In this document: positions 6,080 through 6,207 of the stretch, piece by piece
Layout of the letters: every line of letters begins with the position of its first letter
Position numbering within the stretch: the first letter of the stretch is position 1
Assembly (NCBI GenBank): GCA_031276375.1
Contig: JAISNE010000430.1
Coordinates: forward strand, 1-6,207
Source: Accumulibacter sp.
Lineage (GTDB): Bacteria > Pseudomonadota > Gammaproteobacteria > Burkholderiales > Rhodocyclaceae
Reading direction: 5' to 3'
DNA length: 6,207 bases
Position numbers and translations under genes: made by a program
Notes under the pieces: generated by a model
What the model was told of the DNA's origin: nothing
The model's input: the letters and a program-made list of their open reading frames with translations, nothing else
The model's database searches: none

Positions 6080-6107
6080 TTGACTTTGCTTGATTTTGTT
6101 GATTTTG
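6080..6107. repeat. Short tandem repeat in the tRNA 3' trailer
   Basis: Two perfect copies of TTGATTTTG (6090-6098 and 6099-6107) stand side by side, preceded by the near copy TTGACTTTG (6080-6088) with one extra base between. The set fills nearly the whole space between the terminator stem and the mature 3' end of the tRNA. It is probably slippage in a T-rich trailer; no function is evident. Confidence 0.65.
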
Positions 6108-6108
6108 T

Positions 6109-6182
6109 TCGGGGCGAGAGGATTCGAACCTCCGACTCCTACGTCCCGAACGTAGTACTCTACCAGGCTGAGCTACGCCCCG
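6109..6182 (-). tRNA. tRNA-Pro, anticodon CGG
   Basis: A full cloverleaf can be folded on the minus strand in 74 bases. The acceptor arms are CGGGGCG (6182-6176) and CGCCCCG (6116-6110). The D arm has GCTC and GAGT, the anticodon stem CTACG/CGTAG, the loop TTCGGGA (6150-6144), and the T arm carries TTCGAAT. The anticodon CGG (6148-6146) reads the proline codon CCG. The C1-G72 pair and A73 discriminator fit bacterial tRNA-Pro. The bases after the discriminator (6108-6106) read ACA, so CCA is not encoded and must be added by the CCA-adding enzyme. The promoter would lie at the window edge or beyond 6207. Confidence 0.96.
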
Positions 6183-6207
6183 ACCGGGAAATCATTGAAG
6201 CGAACCG

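Noticed and set aside
5748..6083. Small plus-strand protein of 111 residues
   Set aside because: No convincing ribosome binding site, no recognisable motif, and it reads through the terminator stem of the tRNA gene.

Overview
The window looks like a chromosomal segment from a high-GC proteobacterium. I would guess a betaproteobacterium (Rhodocyclales or Burkholderiales), judging from protein style only and without any database search. Its core is a complete four-gene ABC importer operon of the PotABCD (spermidine/putrescine) type, read left to right. I see no clear sign of a new defence or mobile system. The most useful non-coding signals are a candidate sigma-54 promoter in front of the operon, two decayed transposase remnants of different families, and an intergenic stretch packed with short repeats.

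Layout. Positions 1-274 (minus strand) hold the first 91 codons of a LivH-type branched-chain amino acid permease that runs off the left edge. A short, very AT-rich patch (about 308-360) lies just upstream of it. From about 354 to 900, minus strand, are fragments of two transposases. The first resembles the C-terminal part of an IS1182-type DDE transposase and ends abruptly at 354. The second resembles the C-terminal part of an rve-type (IS481-like) integrase core and carries a frameshift near 715. From about 900 to 1067 I recognise nothing. A -24/-12 type promoter candidate sits at 1068-1084, 36 bases before the first gene.

The operon is ATPase (1121-2239), periplasmic binding protein (2305-3351), long permease with a large periplasmic insert (3527-4813) and short permease (4857-5687). 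All four have purine-rich ribosome binding sites. The binding protein should capture a small cationic substrate, probably a polyamine, in the periplasm. The two permeases form the channel and the ATPase dimer drives it. The 175-base gap after the binding-protein gene contains two hairpins and two sets of tandem repeats, and could set a higher level of binding protein than permease.

Positions 5688-6040 hold no gene I can support. At the right end, minus strand, is a tRNA-Pro with anticodon CGG (6109-6182) whose CCA end is not encoded. It is followed by a strong intrinsic terminator (6041-6076). The operon and the tRNA converge, so this hairpin may serve both.

Base composition differs between parts. 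The liv gene fragment is about 57% GC by hand count (137 of 240), single 60-base lines in the pot genes reach about 70%, and the patch at 301-360 is 25% GC. The window therefore looks like a junction between unrelated units, with insertion-sequence debris at the seam.
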